The notes under the pieces were generated by a model. That model was given only the letters and a program-made list of their open reading frames with translations. It was not told the origin of the DNA and searched no databases. This document shows positions 10,271 to 20,162 of a stretch of DNA of 64,000 bases, piece by piece. Both the position numbers and the translations under genes were made by a program. Position 1 is the stretch's first letter. Every line of letters starts with the position of its first letter. Location of the stretch: contig NZ_VBSB01000005.1 of assembly GCF_013337765.1 (NCBI RefSeq), positions 1 through 64,000 on the forward strand. Direction: 5' to 3'. The DNA comes from Mycolicibacterium sphagni (GTDB lineage: Bacteria; Actinomycetota; Actinomycetes; Mycobacteriales; Mycobacteriaceae).

Positions 10271-12532
10271 ATGACTGACGTGTCCCTCCCAGGTGTGCCG
10301 CTGGGCGCCTGGCTGGCGGATTTGCCTGACGACCGGCTGATCCGGCTGCTCGAGCTGCGGCCGGACCTCGCCCAACCCGCACCCGGCAGCATCGCGGCCC
10401 TGGCCGCCAGGGCGGTGGCCCGGCAGTCGGTCAAGGCTGCCACCGACGAGCTGGACTTCCTGCGCCTTGCCGTCCTGGACGCGCTGCTGGTGCTGCATGC
10501 CGAGACCTCGGCCGTCCCGGTGGCCAAGCTGGTCGCACTGATCGGCGAGCGCGCGGACGAGCAGTCGGTGCTGACCGCGCTGGGCGATCTGCGCGAGCGG
10601 GCCCTGGTATGGGGTGACGACGCCGCGGTGCGGGTGTCGACCGAAGCCGCCGCCGGCCTGCCCTGGTACCCCGGGCAGGCCATCCTCGAGGACGCCACGA
10701 AGTCCGGGGCCGAGATCTCGGTAGCCATCGACGGGCTCGACGAACCCCAGACCGAACTGCTGGAGCGCCTGCTGATGGGCTCACCGGTGGGCCGCACCCG
10801 CGATGCCGCGCCGGGCGCGCCCGCCGACCGGCCGGTGCCCCGGCTGCTGGCGGCGGGCCTGTTGCGCCAGCTCGACGCGGAGACGGTGATCCTGCCCCGT
10901 CGGGTCGGTCAGGTGCTGCGCGGTGAGGAGCCCGGCCCGGTGCACCTGAGCCCGCCGGACCCGGTGGCCAGCACCACCACCGTCGCCGATGTCGACGCCG
11001 CCGCGGCAGGCGCCCTGCTTGACCTGATCCGCGAGATCGAACTGGTGATCGAAAGCCTTTCCGTCGCACCGGTTCCCGAGCTGCGCAGCGGCGGTCTGGG
11101 GGTGCGTGAGGCCAAGCGGCTGAGCAAGCTCACCGGCATCGACGAACAACGCCTCGGACTGGTCCTCGAGATCAGCTCGGCGGCCGGCCTGATCGCCAGC
11201 GGCACGCCCGATCCGGAACCGCCGGACGGTTCCGGGCCCTACTGGACGCCGACCGTGGCCGCCGACCGGTTCCTCGAGACGCCGACCGCAGCGCGCTGGC
11301 ATCTGCTGGCCACCACCTGGCTGGCGCTGCCTTCTCGCCCCGGATTGATCGGCAGCCGCGGTCCGGACGGCAAACCCTATGCAGCACTGTCTGATTCGCT
11401 CTACTCGACGGCCGCCCCACTGGACCGTCTGCTGCTGCTGGAACTGCTGGCCGCCCTGCCGCCCGGGTCGGGCGTGGACGCGCTGCGCGCCTCACAGGCG
11501 CTGATCTGGCAGCGGCCCCGGTGGTCGGCGCGGCTGCAGCCCGAACCCATCGCGCACCTGCTCGACGAGGCGCACACCCTCGGCCTGGTCGGTCGCGGAG
11601 CTTTGAGCACACCGGCGCGGGTGCTGCTGACCGGCAGCGAGGACGCGGCCATCGAGGCGATGGGCAAGATCCTGCCCGCACCGATCGATCACTTCCTGGT
11701 GCAGGCCGACCTGACCGTGGTGGTACCGGGGCCCCTGCAACGCGACCTGGCCGACGAGCTCGCAGCGGTGGCCGCGGTGGAATCGGCAGGTGCGGCGATG
11801 GTGTACCGGGTCAGTGAAGCGTCGATCCGGCACGCACTGGACACCGGCCGCACCGCGGGCTCGTTGCACGCGTTCTTCGAGCGGCATTCGAAAACCCCTG
11901 TCCCCCAGGGTTTGACGTACTTGATCAACGATGTCGCCCGCCGGCACGGTCAACTGCGCGTCGGCATGGCGTCGTCGTTCCTGCGGTGCGAGGACCCGAC
12001 GCTGCTCGCGCACGCGGTGGCAGCACCGGCGCTCGAGCACCTCGAGGTACGACAGCTGGCCCCGACGGTGGCGGTGTCGCAGGCGCCGATCGGCGAGCTG
12101 CTCGCCGCGCTGCGGGCGGCGGGGTTCGCACCGGCCGCCGAGGACTCCTCGGGCGCAATCGTCGACCTCCGTACGCGCGGCGCCCGGGTGTCCGCACCCA
12201 CGCACCGCCGGCTATTCCGCGCGCTGCCCAAGCCGAGTGTGGAAACCCTGGCCTCCGTGGTCGCGATACTGCGCCGGGTCGACTCCACGACCCCGTTCGC
12301 CAACGTCCGCCTGGACCCTGCGGTGTCGATGGCGCTGCTGCAGCAGGCGGCCATGGAACACAAAGATGTGGTGATCGGTTATGTCGATGCGGCCGGCGTT
12401 GCCACCCAGCGGGTGGTGCGCCCCCTGACGGTCAGCGGCGGTCAGCTGCTTGCCTGGGATCCCACTCAGGGCCGCCCCCGCGAGTTCGCGGTACATCGCG
12501 TGACGTCGGTGATGTCGGCCGACGCTGGATAA
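10271..12532 (+). CDS. Helicase-associated protein with WYL-like C-terminus
   Basis: A 753-residue protein at the position of Rv0862c, always beside the XPB helicase in mycobacteria as far as I recall. I start it at the ATG at 10271 (MTDVSLPG); the frame is open 36 bases further back. The middle is helical and matches the helicase-C-terminal/XPB-associated domain annotated in homologues. The last 57 residues (IGYVDAAG...RVVRP...REFAVHRV) have the spacing of a WYL domain, a ligand-sensing fold that binds nucleic acid pieces in other proteins. No Walker motifs are seen, so it is not itself an ATPase. XPB starts 10 bp downstream, implying one operon and a shared complex. Confidence 0.82.
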   Translation: MTDVSLPGVPLGAWLADLPDDRLIRLLELRPDLAQPAPGSIAALAARAVARQSVKAATDELDFLRLAVLDALLVLHAETSAVPVAKLVALIGERADEQSVLTALGDLRERALVWGDDAAVRVSTEAAAGLPWYPGQAILEDATKSGAEISVAIDGLDEPQTELLERLLMGSPVGRTRDAAPGAPADRPVPRLLAAGLLRQLDAETVILPRRVGQVLRGEEPGPVHLSPPDPVASTTTVADVDAAAAGALLDLIREIELVIESLSVAPVPELRSGGLGVREAKRLSKLTGIDEQRLGLVLEISSAAGLIASGTPDPEPPDGSGPYWTPTVAADRFLETPTAARWHLLATTWLALPSRPGLIGSRGPDGKPYAALSDSLYSTAAPLDRLLLLELLAALPPGSGVDALRASQALIWQRPRWSARLQPEPIAHLLDEAHTLGLVGRGALSTPARVLLTGSEDAAIEAMGKILPAPIDHFLVQADLTVVVPGPLQRDLADELAAVAAVESAGAAMVYRVSEASIRHALDTGRTAGSLHAFFERHSKTPVPQGLTYLINDVARRHGQLRVGMASSFLRCEDPTLLAHAVAAPALEHLEVRQLAPTVAVSQAPIGELLAALRAAGFAPAAEDSSGAIVDLRTRGARVSAPTHRRLFRALPKPSVETLASVVAILRRVDSTTPFANVRLDPAVSMALLQQAAMEHKDVVIGYVDAAGVATQRVVRPLTVSGGQLLAWDPTQGRPREFAVHRVTSVMSADAG

Positions 12533-12541
12533 TGGACGGTT

Positions 12542-14191
12542 ATGACTGAAGGCCCGTTGATCGTGCAGTCCGATAAGACCGTGCTGCTGGAGGTCGACCA
12601 CGAGCAGGCCGGCGCTGCCAGGGCCGCGATCGCCCCGTTCGCGGAGCTGGAACGCGCGCCCGAGCACATCCACACCTACCGCATCACTCCCCTGGCGCTG
12701 TGGAACGCCCGCGCCGCAGGCCACGACGCCGAGCAGGTGGTCGACGCGCTGGTCAGCTTTTCGCGCTACGCCGTACCGCAGCCGCTGCTGGTCGACATCG
12801 TCGACACCATGGCCCGGTACGGGCGACTACAGCTGGTCAAGAGCCCGGTTCACCGCCTGGTTCTGGTCAGCCTCGATCGCGCGGTGCTCGAAGAGGTTCT
12901 GCGCAACAAGAAGATCGCCCCGATGCTGGGCGCGCGCATCGACGACGACACCGTCATCGTCCATCCCAGCGAGCGCGGCCACATCAAGCAGATGTTGCTC
13001 AAGATCGGCTGGCCGGCCGAGGATCTGGCGGGCTACGTCAACGGCGAGGCCCACCCGATCACGCTTGCCGAGGACGGCTGGCAGCTGCGCGATTACCAGC
13101 AGATGGCCACCGACTCGTTCTGGGCCGGCGGCTCGGGCGTGGTGGTGCTGCCGTGCGGCGCGGGCAAGACGCTCGTCGGCGCGGCTGCGATGGCCAAGGC
13201 CGGGGCGACGACGCTGATCCTGGTCACCAATACCGTCGCGGGCCGGCAGTGGAAGCGCGAGCTGATCGCGCGGACGTCGCTGACCGAAGAGGAGATCGGC
13301 GAGTATTCCGGTGAGCGCAAGGAGATTCGACCGGTCACCATCGCCACCTACCAGGTGATCACCCGGCGTACCAAGGGCGAGTATCGGCATCTGGAGCTGT
13401 TCGACAGCCGCGACTGGGGGCTGATCATCTACGACGAGGTCCACCTGCTGCCCGCACCGGTGTTCCGGATGACAGCCGACCTGCAGTCCCGCCGTCGGCT
13501 CGGGCTCACCGCGACGCTGATCCGGGAGGACGGCCGTGAGGGCGACGTCTTCAGTCTCATCGGGCCCAAGCGCTACGACGCCCCGTGGAAGGACATCGAG
13601 GCCCAGGGCTGGATCGCGCCCGCGGAGTGCATCGAGGTCCGCGTCACGATGACCGACAACGAGCGGATGCTCTACGCGGTCGCCGAACCCGAGGAGCGCT
13701 ACCGGCTGTGCTCGACCGCGCACTCAAAGATCGCGGTGGTCAAATCGATCCTGGCCAAACACCCTGACGAGCCGACGCTGGTGATCGGCGCCTACCTCGA
13801 CCAGCTCGACGAACTGGGCGCCGAACTGGACGCACCCGTCATCCAGGGCTCGACGAAGAATGCCGAGCGCGAGGCGCTGTTCGACGCGTTCCGCCGCGAC
13901 GAGGTGAAGACACTCGTCGTGTCCAAAGTGGCGAACTTCTCCATCGACCTGCCGGAAGCATCGGTGGCCGTCCAGGTTTCGGGAACCTTCGGCTCGCGCC
14001 AGGAGGAGGCTCAGCGCCTGGGCCGGCTGCTTCGACCCAAGCACGACGGCGGTGGCGCGGTGTTCTACTCGGTGGTCTCCCGCGACAGTCTCGACGCCGA
14101 GTACGCCGCGCACCGGCAGCGGTTCCTGGCCGAACAGGGCTACGGCTACATCATTCAGGACGCCGACGACCTGCTCGGCCCCGCGATCTGA
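12542..14191 (+). CDS. ercc3: XPB/ERCC3-type DNA repair helicase
   Basis: Superfamily 2 3'-5' DNA helicase resembling eukaryotic XPB. The 549-residue product has an N-terminal damage-recognition-like domain, Walker A GAGKT (about 206-210), DEVH at 298-301, the XPB-specific RED motif at 328-330 and motif VI QRLGRLLRP near 490. It corresponds to Rv0861c. It follows the WYL-like protein by 10 bp. Its role in bacteria is probably DNA repair or remodelling, and the partner gene suggests a two-protein machine. Confidence 0.95.
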   Translation: MTEGPLIVQSDKTVLLEVDHEQAGAARAAIAPFAELERAPEHIHTYRITPLALWNARAAGHDAEQVVDALVSFSRYAVPQPLLVDIVDTMARYGRLQLVKSPVHRLVLVSLDRAVLEEVLRNKKIAPMLGARIDDDTVIVHPSERGHIKQMLLKIGWPAEDLAGYVNGEAHPITLAEDGWQLRDYQQMATDSFWAGGSGVVVLPCGAGKTLVGAAAMAKAGATTLILVTNTVAGRQWKRELIARTSLTEEEIGEYSGERKEIRPVTIATYQVITRRTKGEYRHLELFDSRDWGLIIYDEVHLLPAPVFRMTADLQSRRRLGLTATLIREDGREGDVFSLIGPKRYDAPWKDIEAQGWIAPAECIEVRVTMTDNERMLYAVAEPEERYRLCSTAHSKIAVVKSILAKHPDEPTLVIGAYLDQLDELGAELDAPVIQGSTKNAEREALFDAFRRDEVKTLVVSKVANFSIDLPEASVAVQVSGTFGSRQEEAQRLGRLLRPKHDGGGAVFYSVVSRDSLDAEYAAHRQRFLAEQGYGYIIQDADDLLGPAI

Positions 14192-14347
14192 TCTCGCGTC
14201 AGACAAGGTTGCCGCACTTTCCCGATAGCAAAAGTTCATCATCTGATTCGATGGACGCTGCGATCGTGAAACTAATCTGACAGCGAACATCGCAGCGACA
14301 CGTTAGTCTTCGCCACGACACGTGGTCGGGTGACAAAAGGGGCGTTC

Positions 14348-16081
14348 GTGAGCGCAGCAGGGTTCATTGGTCGGGTTGGCGGGTTGGCGGTTGCGCTGGG
14401 AGTGGGCGCCGCGGCGTTCAGCGGCACGGTGGCCTGGGCCGACAACGCCGACTCGTCGTCACACGCCGGCTCAGCGCGCTCGTCGTCCGGCGACACCAGT
14501 TCGGTTGCCGGCCCCGCCAAGCGCGGTGCAGCCACAGCGGCGAAGGCCCGCACCCGCCCGACCACATCGGTGCGCGCCCAGTCGATCACGTCGGTGGCGC
14601 CCGCCGCGGCGACGCCGGCCGCCGCGGCGGATCCGTCGACGTCCGACACCCCCGTCGTACCGAGCGAACCGTCGCTGGAGTTGGCGGCACTGGCCTACAG
14701 CCGGCGCGATACGGGCGTCTCGGCGCGCGCGGCCGCCGCGACGTCACTGGCTCCGGAGGGCTCGGTGCAGGCGCTCGCCGCGCAGAACACCGCGGTGATC
14801 ATGGGGCCCAGCGGTGTTCCGATCCCGGACCTGTCGTATATCCAGGATGTCTTCAACCTGTACATCAACCCGAGCTACCCCGGCTCGATCCCGTTCCAGC
14901 TGGACACCCCGGAGGGGTTGTACCCGATCACCGGGGTCAAGAGCCTGCCGCTGAACGTCTCGGTCCAGCAGGGAATCCAGATCCTCACCGTGGCGATCGC
15001 GGAGCAGATCCTCGCCGGCAATACCTCGACCGTGTTCGGCTACTCGCAGAGCGCCATCATTTCCTCGCTGATCATGAGCCAGCTCCCCGCGGACACGCCG
15101 GTCAACTTCGTCCTGGTCGGCAATGAGATGAACCCCAACGGGGGCTTCCTGTCCCGCTTCCCCGGGCTGAAATTGCCGAGCCTCGGTCTGGATTTCTACG
15201 GTGCCACACCCGAAAACCTATTCCCGACAACGAATTACACCCTCGAGTACGACGGTTTTGCCGACTTCCCCCGCTACCCGCTCAATCTCGTATCGGTGCT
15301 CAACGCCGGGCTGGGCATCATCTTCGTACACACCAAGTACGCCGATCTCACCCAGCAGCAGGTCGACAACGCCATCGCGCTGCCGACCACGGACCCGACA
15401 CAGAAGTACTACATCATCCCGACCGAGAACCTGCCGCTGCTGGAGCCGCTGCGGCTGATCCCCGTCATCGGCACCCCGCTGGCCGACCTGTTGCAGCCCG
15501 CCCTGAAAGTCATCGTCAACCTCGGCTACGGCGACCCGCAGTACGGCTGGTCCAACGAGGGATTCGCCAATCAGCAAACAACTTTCGGCTTCATCCCGGA
15601 TGTCAACTGGGGCCAGGTGGCCAATCTGTTCTTCGCCGGCGTCGAGCAGGGTATCCAGGATTTCATCGCCGACGTCAGCCCGGGCGGGGTGATGTGGCAG
15701 GAACTCGCGGCGCTGAAGTTACCCAAGCCCGGCTCGATCACACCGCCGCCCACCCCGGCCAGCATCATCACCGCGCTGCAGACGGCGACCACCGACACCG
15801 CACTGTTCATCTCCAACGCCGCCGCGTCAATCTACGCGGCCGCACTTCCGACCGCCGATATCGTGAACGCGATCGTCGTCATGCTGCCCGCTTATAGCGT
15901 GACACTGTTCCTCGACGGCATTGAGCAAGCCCTCAGTGGTGATGTCATCACCGGTCTGGTCAACGCCATCGGCTTACCGTTGGCCGCCAGCGCGGGGTTG
16001 GCCACTACCGCGACCCTGATCGAATTCCTCGTTCTGCTGCAGGCCGTTCAGGGCGTCCTCGGCAAGCAGACCGACGTCTAA
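14348..16081 (+). CDS. Secreted PE-PPE-domain serine hydrolase
   Basis: Exported alpha/beta hydrolase. I start it at the GTG at 14348, which has AAAGGGG five bases upstream; a GTG at 14330 is also in frame. The 577-residue product has a signal peptide ending near AWA, a low-complexity Ser/Ala linker (about 35-145) and a PE-PPE (PF08237) domain from about 150 to 400 with the nucleophile in GYSQS (Ser233). The C-terminal region is hydrophobic and Ala/Ile-rich. It has no PE or PPE N-terminal module, so export is probably by the general pathway. Related domains show esterase or lipase activity. It converges on the thiolase gene. Confidence 0.82.
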   Translation: MSAAGFIGRVGGLAVALGVGAAAFSGTVAWADNADSSSHAGSARSSSGDTSSVAGPAKRGAATAAKARTRPTTSVRAQSITSVAPAAATPAAAADPSTSDTPVVPSEPSLELAALAYSRRDTGVSARAAAATSLAPEGSVQALAAQNTAVIMGPSGVPIPDLSYIQDVFNLYINPSYPGSIPFQLDTPEGLYPITGVKSLPLNVSVQQGIQILTVAIAEQILAGNTSTVFGYSQSAIISSLIMSQLPADTPVNFVLVGNEMNPNGGFLSRFPGLKLPSLGLDFYGATPENLFPTTNYTLEYDGFADFPRYPLNLVSVLNAGLGIIFVHTKYADLTQQQVDNAIALPTTDPTQKYYIIPTENLPLLEPLRLIPVIGTPLADLLQPALKVIVNLGYGDPQYGWSNEGFANQQTTFGFIPDVNWGQVANLFFAGVEQGIQDFIADVSPGGVMWQELAALKLPKPGSITPPPTPASIITALQTATTDTALFISNAAASIYAAALPTADIVNAIVVMLPAYSVTLFLDGIEQALSGDVITGLVNAIGLPLAASAGLATTATLIEFLVLLQAVQGVLGKQTDV

Positions 16082-16087
16082 CCCCGG

Positions 16088-17233
16088 TTACAGCGAAAGT
16101 ATTGTCGCCGAGGCAGTTCCGGGCGCGCCGTACACCTGGGCCAGCCCGATGCGGGGGTTACCCGGCACCTGGCGCTCGCCGGCCTCACCGCGCAGCTGGC
16201 GCACCAGCTCGTGCATCTGACGCAGACCCGAGGCACCGATCGGCTCACCGTTGGCGATCAGGCCGCCGTCGGTGTTGATCGGCATCGACCCGCCGATCTC
16301 GGTCTCGCCGTCGGCCAGCAGCTTCTCCTGCTCACCGTCGGCACAGAGACCGGTCTCGGCCATGTGGATGATTTCGGCGCCGGCGTCGGTGTCCTGCAGC
16401 TGGGCGATATCGACGTCCTCGGGCCCGATCCCGGCGGCCTCGTAGGCCGCCTTGGCGGCGTAGACGGTCGGCGACACGTCCTCATCGAGCGGCGCCGAGG
16501 TGCCGTGCACCTCGTAGGCGCCAAACGTCCGAGTGCGAATCTCGCTGGCGCGCACGTAAACCGGCTTGTCGGTGAACCGGTGGGCGATCTCGGCGCGGCA
16601 CATGATGACCGCGGCAGCGCCCTCGTCGGGAGCGCAGAACATGTACTGCCGCAGCGGGTAGTTCAACACTGGCGAGGCCATGATCTCCTCGACGGAGATC
16701 TCCTTGCGGCGGAACGCATTCGGGTTGAGCACACCGTTGCGGAAGTTCTTGTTGGCCACCCGCGCCAGGGTCTCCTCGGAGATCCCGTGATCGTGGATGT
16801 AGCGGTTGGCCTTGATGCCGAAGAACTTGGTGGTGACGAACTGCCCGTTCTCCGCATACCACTGCGGCAGAGCCAGTTTCGCCGGATCGTCGGTGAAGGC
16901 GCCGCGCGGGTGCTTGTCCAGACCCACCGCGATGCCGATGTCGTACTTGCCGAGCCGGATCGTGTCCGCGGTCTGCTGGATGGCGCTGGCCGCGGTGGCG
17001 CAGGCGTTGAAGACGTTGGTGAACGTGATCCCGGTCAGCCCGACCAGCCGCGTCACCGCATCAGGATTGGACACCTCATAGCTGCCGCCGAAGCCGAACT
17101 GGATGTCCTTCCAGTCCGCGCCGGCGTCCGCGAGCGCGAGCGCGATGGCCTCGGCGCCCATCTGCATGGCGGTCTTCTCGAACCGGCCGAACGGGTGCAG
17201 GCCGACACCGATGATCGCGACATCGTTACTCAT
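16088..17233 (-). CDS. SCP2/Ltp-type thiolase-like acyltransferase
   Basis: A 381-residue thiolase-fold protein of the non-classical lipid-transfer (Ltp) group. Cys78 in NACATA is at the nucleophile position, and the conserved GGLIANGEPIGASGLRQ segment lies near residue 340. The classical C-terminal CxG block of degradative thiolases is replaced by YGAPGTASA. Partners of this type act with DUF35/OB-fold proteins in acyl-CoA or steroid side-chain retro-aldol or thiolytic steps. The DUF35 gene lies directly upstream with a 4-bp gap, so they likely form a complex. Confidence 0.87.
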   Translation of the reverse strand: MSNDVAIIGVGLHPFGRFEKTAMQMGAEAIALALADAGADWKDIQFGFGGSYEVSNPDAVTRLVGLTGITFTNVFNACATAASAIQQTADTIRLGKYDIGIAVGLDKHPRGAFTDDPAKLALPQWYAENGQFVTTKFFGIKANRYIHDHGISEETLARVANKNFRNGVLNPNAFRRKEISVEEIMASPVLNYPLRQYMFCAPDEGAAAVIMCRAEIAHRFTDKPVYVRASEIRTRTFGAYEVHGTSAPLDEDVSPTVYAAKAAYEAAGIGPEDVDIAQLQDTDAGAEIIHMAETGLCADGEQEKLLADGETEIGGSMPINTDGGLIANGEPIGASGLRQMHELVRQLRGEAGERQVPGNPRIGLAQVYGAPGTASATILSL

Positions 17234-17237
17234 GCCG

Positions 17238-17657
17238 TCACGCCTCCGCTGGCTGGAACGCGAAGGTGACGACCTCGTTGCCCTCGGCGTCGGTGGCGAA
17301 CGGGATCATCGTGAGCTCGACGTCCATGCCCCACTTCAGCTTTTCCGGGTCGTTCTCGGTGAGCCTGCCCTCGACGCGCACGACATCGTCGAGCTGCACC
17401 AGGCCGACGCCGAACGGGACGAAATCCTTACCGGTGGGACCGATGTAGGGCGCTCCGGGCGGGAAGCCCTGGGTGGTCCAGGCCACCAAGGTGCCGCGAC
17501 GGGGCAGCTTGACCTCGCTCATACCGGCCGCGCTGCACTTCGGGCAGCGGTCCTGGCTGGGGAAGACCACGGCCGAACAGCTGGCACATTCACTGCCGAT
17601 CAGCTGCGGGTTCTCGTCCGGCCAGGTAGAGATTTCGGGCGCCAGGGCCTTTTGCAT
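17238..17657 (-). CDS. Zn-ribbon/OB-fold (DUF35) acyl-CoA binding partner
   Basis: A 139-residue protein with an N-terminal zinc ribbon (Cys24, Cys27, Cys38, Cys41) and a C-terminal OB-fold. This is the ChsH2-like DUF35 family that binds acyl-CoA and pairs with thiolases or hydratases. It is the first gene of a two-gene operon with the Ltp-type thiolase. The combination suggests side-chain shortening of a branched or sterol-like acyl-CoA. Confidence 0.88.
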   Translation of the reverse strand: MQKALAPEISTWPDENPQLIGSECASCSAVVFPSQDRCPKCSAAGMSEVKLPRRGTLVAWTTQGFPPGAPYIGPTGKDFVPFGVGLVQLDDVVRVEGRLTENDPEKLKWGMDVELTMIPFATDAEGNEVVTFAFQPAEA

Positions 17658-17767
17658 AGCGGCATCCTTCGTAGTCCAGGTCAGTAGCGGGATCGTACAA
17701 CACTGTTAGCCACGGACGGAAACCCCATTCTCATCTGAATGCACGCCCTTCTCGGACCGGCGCGAGC

Positions 17768-18757
17768 TCACGCCAGCGCGGGAATCACCTCACGCTCGAA
17801 CAGCTCGATGCCGGACCGGTCGTAGGCGGCCTCCGGGAAGTAGCAGATCACGTACTCACAGCCCAGGTCGCGCAGTGCCGTCAGGCTTTCGATGACCTGC
17901 GCAGGGGTGCCCGCAGCCGAGCCCGGCGCACTGACCGTCGTCATCATCGCGTCGGCGGCCGCGTCCCCGCAGACCCCGGCCAGCCGGTCGCGCACCCGCT
18001 TGACCCGCTGTGTGACGTCGTCGGCCGAGGTGCCGATGATCGCGTTGACGTTGGCCGAGCGCGTGATGGCGTCGAAGTCGGTGCCCACCTCCCGACAGTG
18101 CTCGGCGAGCACCTGCGATTTGTGCGCGAAGCCGTCGGGCTCGGAGGTGAAGTTGGTGTACTGCGCGTACTTCGCGGCGATCTTGAGCGTCACCTTTTCG
18201 CCACCGCCGGCGATCCACAGCGGAATTCCGTTCTCCTGCAACGGCTTGGGCGCAACGATCGCCCCGTCGACCTGATAGTGCTTGCCGTCGAAGCTCACCT
18301 TTCCGTCGCGCCAGGCGTCGCGCATGATCTGCACACCCTCGTCGAGACGGGCCAGCCGCACACCCGCGGACGGGAACCCGTAGCCGTAAGCGCGCCATTC
18401 ATGCTCGTACCACCCGCCGCCGATGCCCATCTGTACCCGGCCGCCGGAGATGATGTCGGTGGTGGCTGCGACCTTGGCGAGGTAGACGGGGTTGCGGTAG
18501 CTGATCGCGGTGCACATCTGGCCGAGCTTGATCCGCGAGGTACTCGCCGCGTAGGCGGCCATCAGCGTCCATGCCTCATGAGTGGCTTCGTCGGTGGGCA
18601 TCGGCACGGTGTGGAAATGGTCGTAGACCCACAGTGAGTCCCACGGTCCCGCGTCGGCGTGATCGGCGAGATCACGCATTACCTGCCAGTGGTTTTCCGT
18701 GGGGATGCCGACCAGATCCAATCGCCAACCCTGGGGAATGAAGAGTCCGAATCGCAT
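17768..18757 (-). CDS. LLM-class (probably F420-dependent) oxidoreductase
   Basis: A 329-residue TIM-barrel luciferase-like oxidoreductase starting at the ATG at 18757 (MRFGLFIPQG). Conserved features are the DHF segment near residue 45, the YRNP loop, the GGGWYEHE stretch and IPLWIAGGGE. Such enzymes use F420 or FMN for hydride transfer to or from a small organic substrate. The substrate is not predictable. The frame upstream of this ATG is not conserved. It lies 10 bp downstream of the amidase gene. Confidence 0.88.
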   Translation of the reverse strand: MRFGLFIPQGWRLDLVGIPTENHWQVMRDLADHADAGPWDSLWVYDHFHTVPMPTDEATHEAWTLMAAYAASTSRIKLGQMCTAISYRNPVYLAKVAATTDIISGGRVQMGIGGGWYEHEWRAYGYGFPSAGVRLARLDEGVQIMRDAWRDGKVSFDGKHYQVDGAIVAPKPLQENGIPLWIAGGGEKVTLKIAAKYAQYTNFTSEPDGFAHKSQVLAEHCREVGTDFDAITRSANVNAIIGTSADDVTQRVKRVRDRLAGVCGDAAADAMMTTVSAPGSAAGTPAQVIESLTALRDLGCEYVICYFPEAAYDRSGIELFEREVIPALA

Positions 18758-18767
18758 AGCGCCGACT

Positions 18768-20162
18768 CTACGGCGGCGGGCGCCATCCGCCGAGGGCTGC
18801 CACGAGATGCGCGGCCACCGCCAGTGCCGTCGCGTCCTGCCATGGCCGGGCCGCGATCTGCACCCCGATCGGTAGGCCGTCCGACGACGTTCCACACCGG
18901 ACGACGACGGCGGGCCAGCCGGTGAGGTTGTGTGCCATCAGGTGGGAGAAGTCGCTGATCTCCACCAGTCCGTGGTGGTGTGGCTTGGCCGGGCCGGGCA
19001 TGGCCGGCCCGATGATCACGTCGTAATCGGCCATGAACGACAGCATGTCGAGTCGGAAGGTGTCGATGTCGACCAGCCGATTCCTGGCTTCGGTCAACGT
19101 GAACTCGACATCGCGAGCCTGCCGCAGAAACTCGGCGAGCTCTTCGGAGGGATCGGTGGCGCCGATGGCGGCCAGGTCGGCCTCGAAGCCCTGGCCCCGG
19201 TCGCCGCCGAGAAACACCGATTTCCAGAGCAATTCGATGGTCCGGTCCTGACAGTCGGGCTGATCCCAGCGGACGGCCGCGCCGGTGTCGGCGATCACCT
19301 GTGCTGCCGCGGTGACGACGGCGGCGACCTGGGCCTCCGGCGGGGAGATGCCGTCGACGAGATAGGCCGCGACCCGAAGCGAGGCGACGTCCACGTCGCC
19401 TGGATCGTCGACCGGCGCGGCTGCCGCATACGGGTCGCCGAGATCCGGGCCGCTCATGATGGACAGCCCCAGCTGTAGGTCGGCGACCGAACGGGCCAGT
19501 GGCCCATAGCAGTTGAAGGGGCCGAAGATCCCCGGGGCGTCGCCGAACACACTGCCGCTCCTGGGAATGCGCCCATGCGTCGGCTTGAGGCCCGCGATAC
19601 CGCAGTTGTGCGACGGCTGGCGGATGCTGCCACCGCCGTCTGAGCCCACGCTCAACGCCGCCGCGCCGGCACTGATCAGCGCGGCCGACCCGCCGCTGCT
19701 GCCGCCAGGGGTGCGCTCATGATCGAACGGATTGGTGGTGCGCCCGTACAGATTGTTGTTGGACTCCCCGCCGCGTCCCATCTCCGGCACATTGGTCATG
19801 CCGAGCACGATCGCGCCCTCGGCGCGGAGCCGGGACACCACCGTCGCGTCCCGGTCGGCCACCGCCTGCAGCGCCGGACTGCCGCCCGAGCAGACCAGCC
19901 CGGACACCAGCATCACGTCCTTGACCACCACCGGTAACCCATGCGCGCGGCCGAGCGGCTCGCCTCGCGCGGCCCGCTCGTCGGCGTCGGCGGCAGAGCG
20001 CCGGAGCAGGTCCGGATCAGCGGCAGCGACCAGGGCATTGAGCCGAGGGTTCACGACGTCGATGCGGGCCAGGTGTGCGTCGAGGACCTCCCGGCAGGAG
20101 ACCGCACGCGCCGTCATCAAGCGCACGAGCTCGAGCGCGGGCAGCTGACACAGGTCGGTCAT
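18768..20162 (-). CDS. Amidase-signature family hydrolase
   Basis: A 464-residue amidase. The Ser-cisSer-Lys triad is visible: Lys81 in VVVKD, a cis-Ser at 155 in GGSSGGS and nucleophile Ser179 in SDGGGSIR. It lacks a signal peptide, so it is cytoplasmic. Members hydrolyse amides or act in Glu-tRNA amidotransferase; with no gatB/gatC nearby a catabolic role is more likely. It is the first gene of a probable operon with the LLM enzyme 10 bp downstream. Confidence 0.9.
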   Translation of the reverse strand: MTDLCQLPALELVRLMTARAVSCREVLDAHLARIDVVNPRLNALVAAADPDLLRRSAADADERAARGEPLGRAHGLPVVVKDVMLVSGLVCSGGSPALQAVADRDATVVSRLRAEGAIVLGMTNVPEMGRGGESNNNLYGRTTNPFDHERTPGGSSGGSAALISAGAAALSVGSDGGGSIRQPSHNCGIAGLKPTHGRIPRSGSVFGDAPGIFGPFNCYGPLARSVADLQLGLSIMSGPDLGDPYAAAAPVDDPGDVDVASLRVAAYLVDGISPPEAQVAAVVTAAAQVIADTGAAVRWDQPDCQDRTIELLWKSVFLGGDRGQGFEADLAAIGATDPSEELAEFLRQARDVEFTLTEARNRLVDIDTFRLDMLSFMADYDVIIGPAMPGPAKPHHHGLVEISDFSHLMAHNLTGWPAVVVRCGTSSDGLPIGVQIAARPWQDATALAVAAHLVAALGGWRPPP

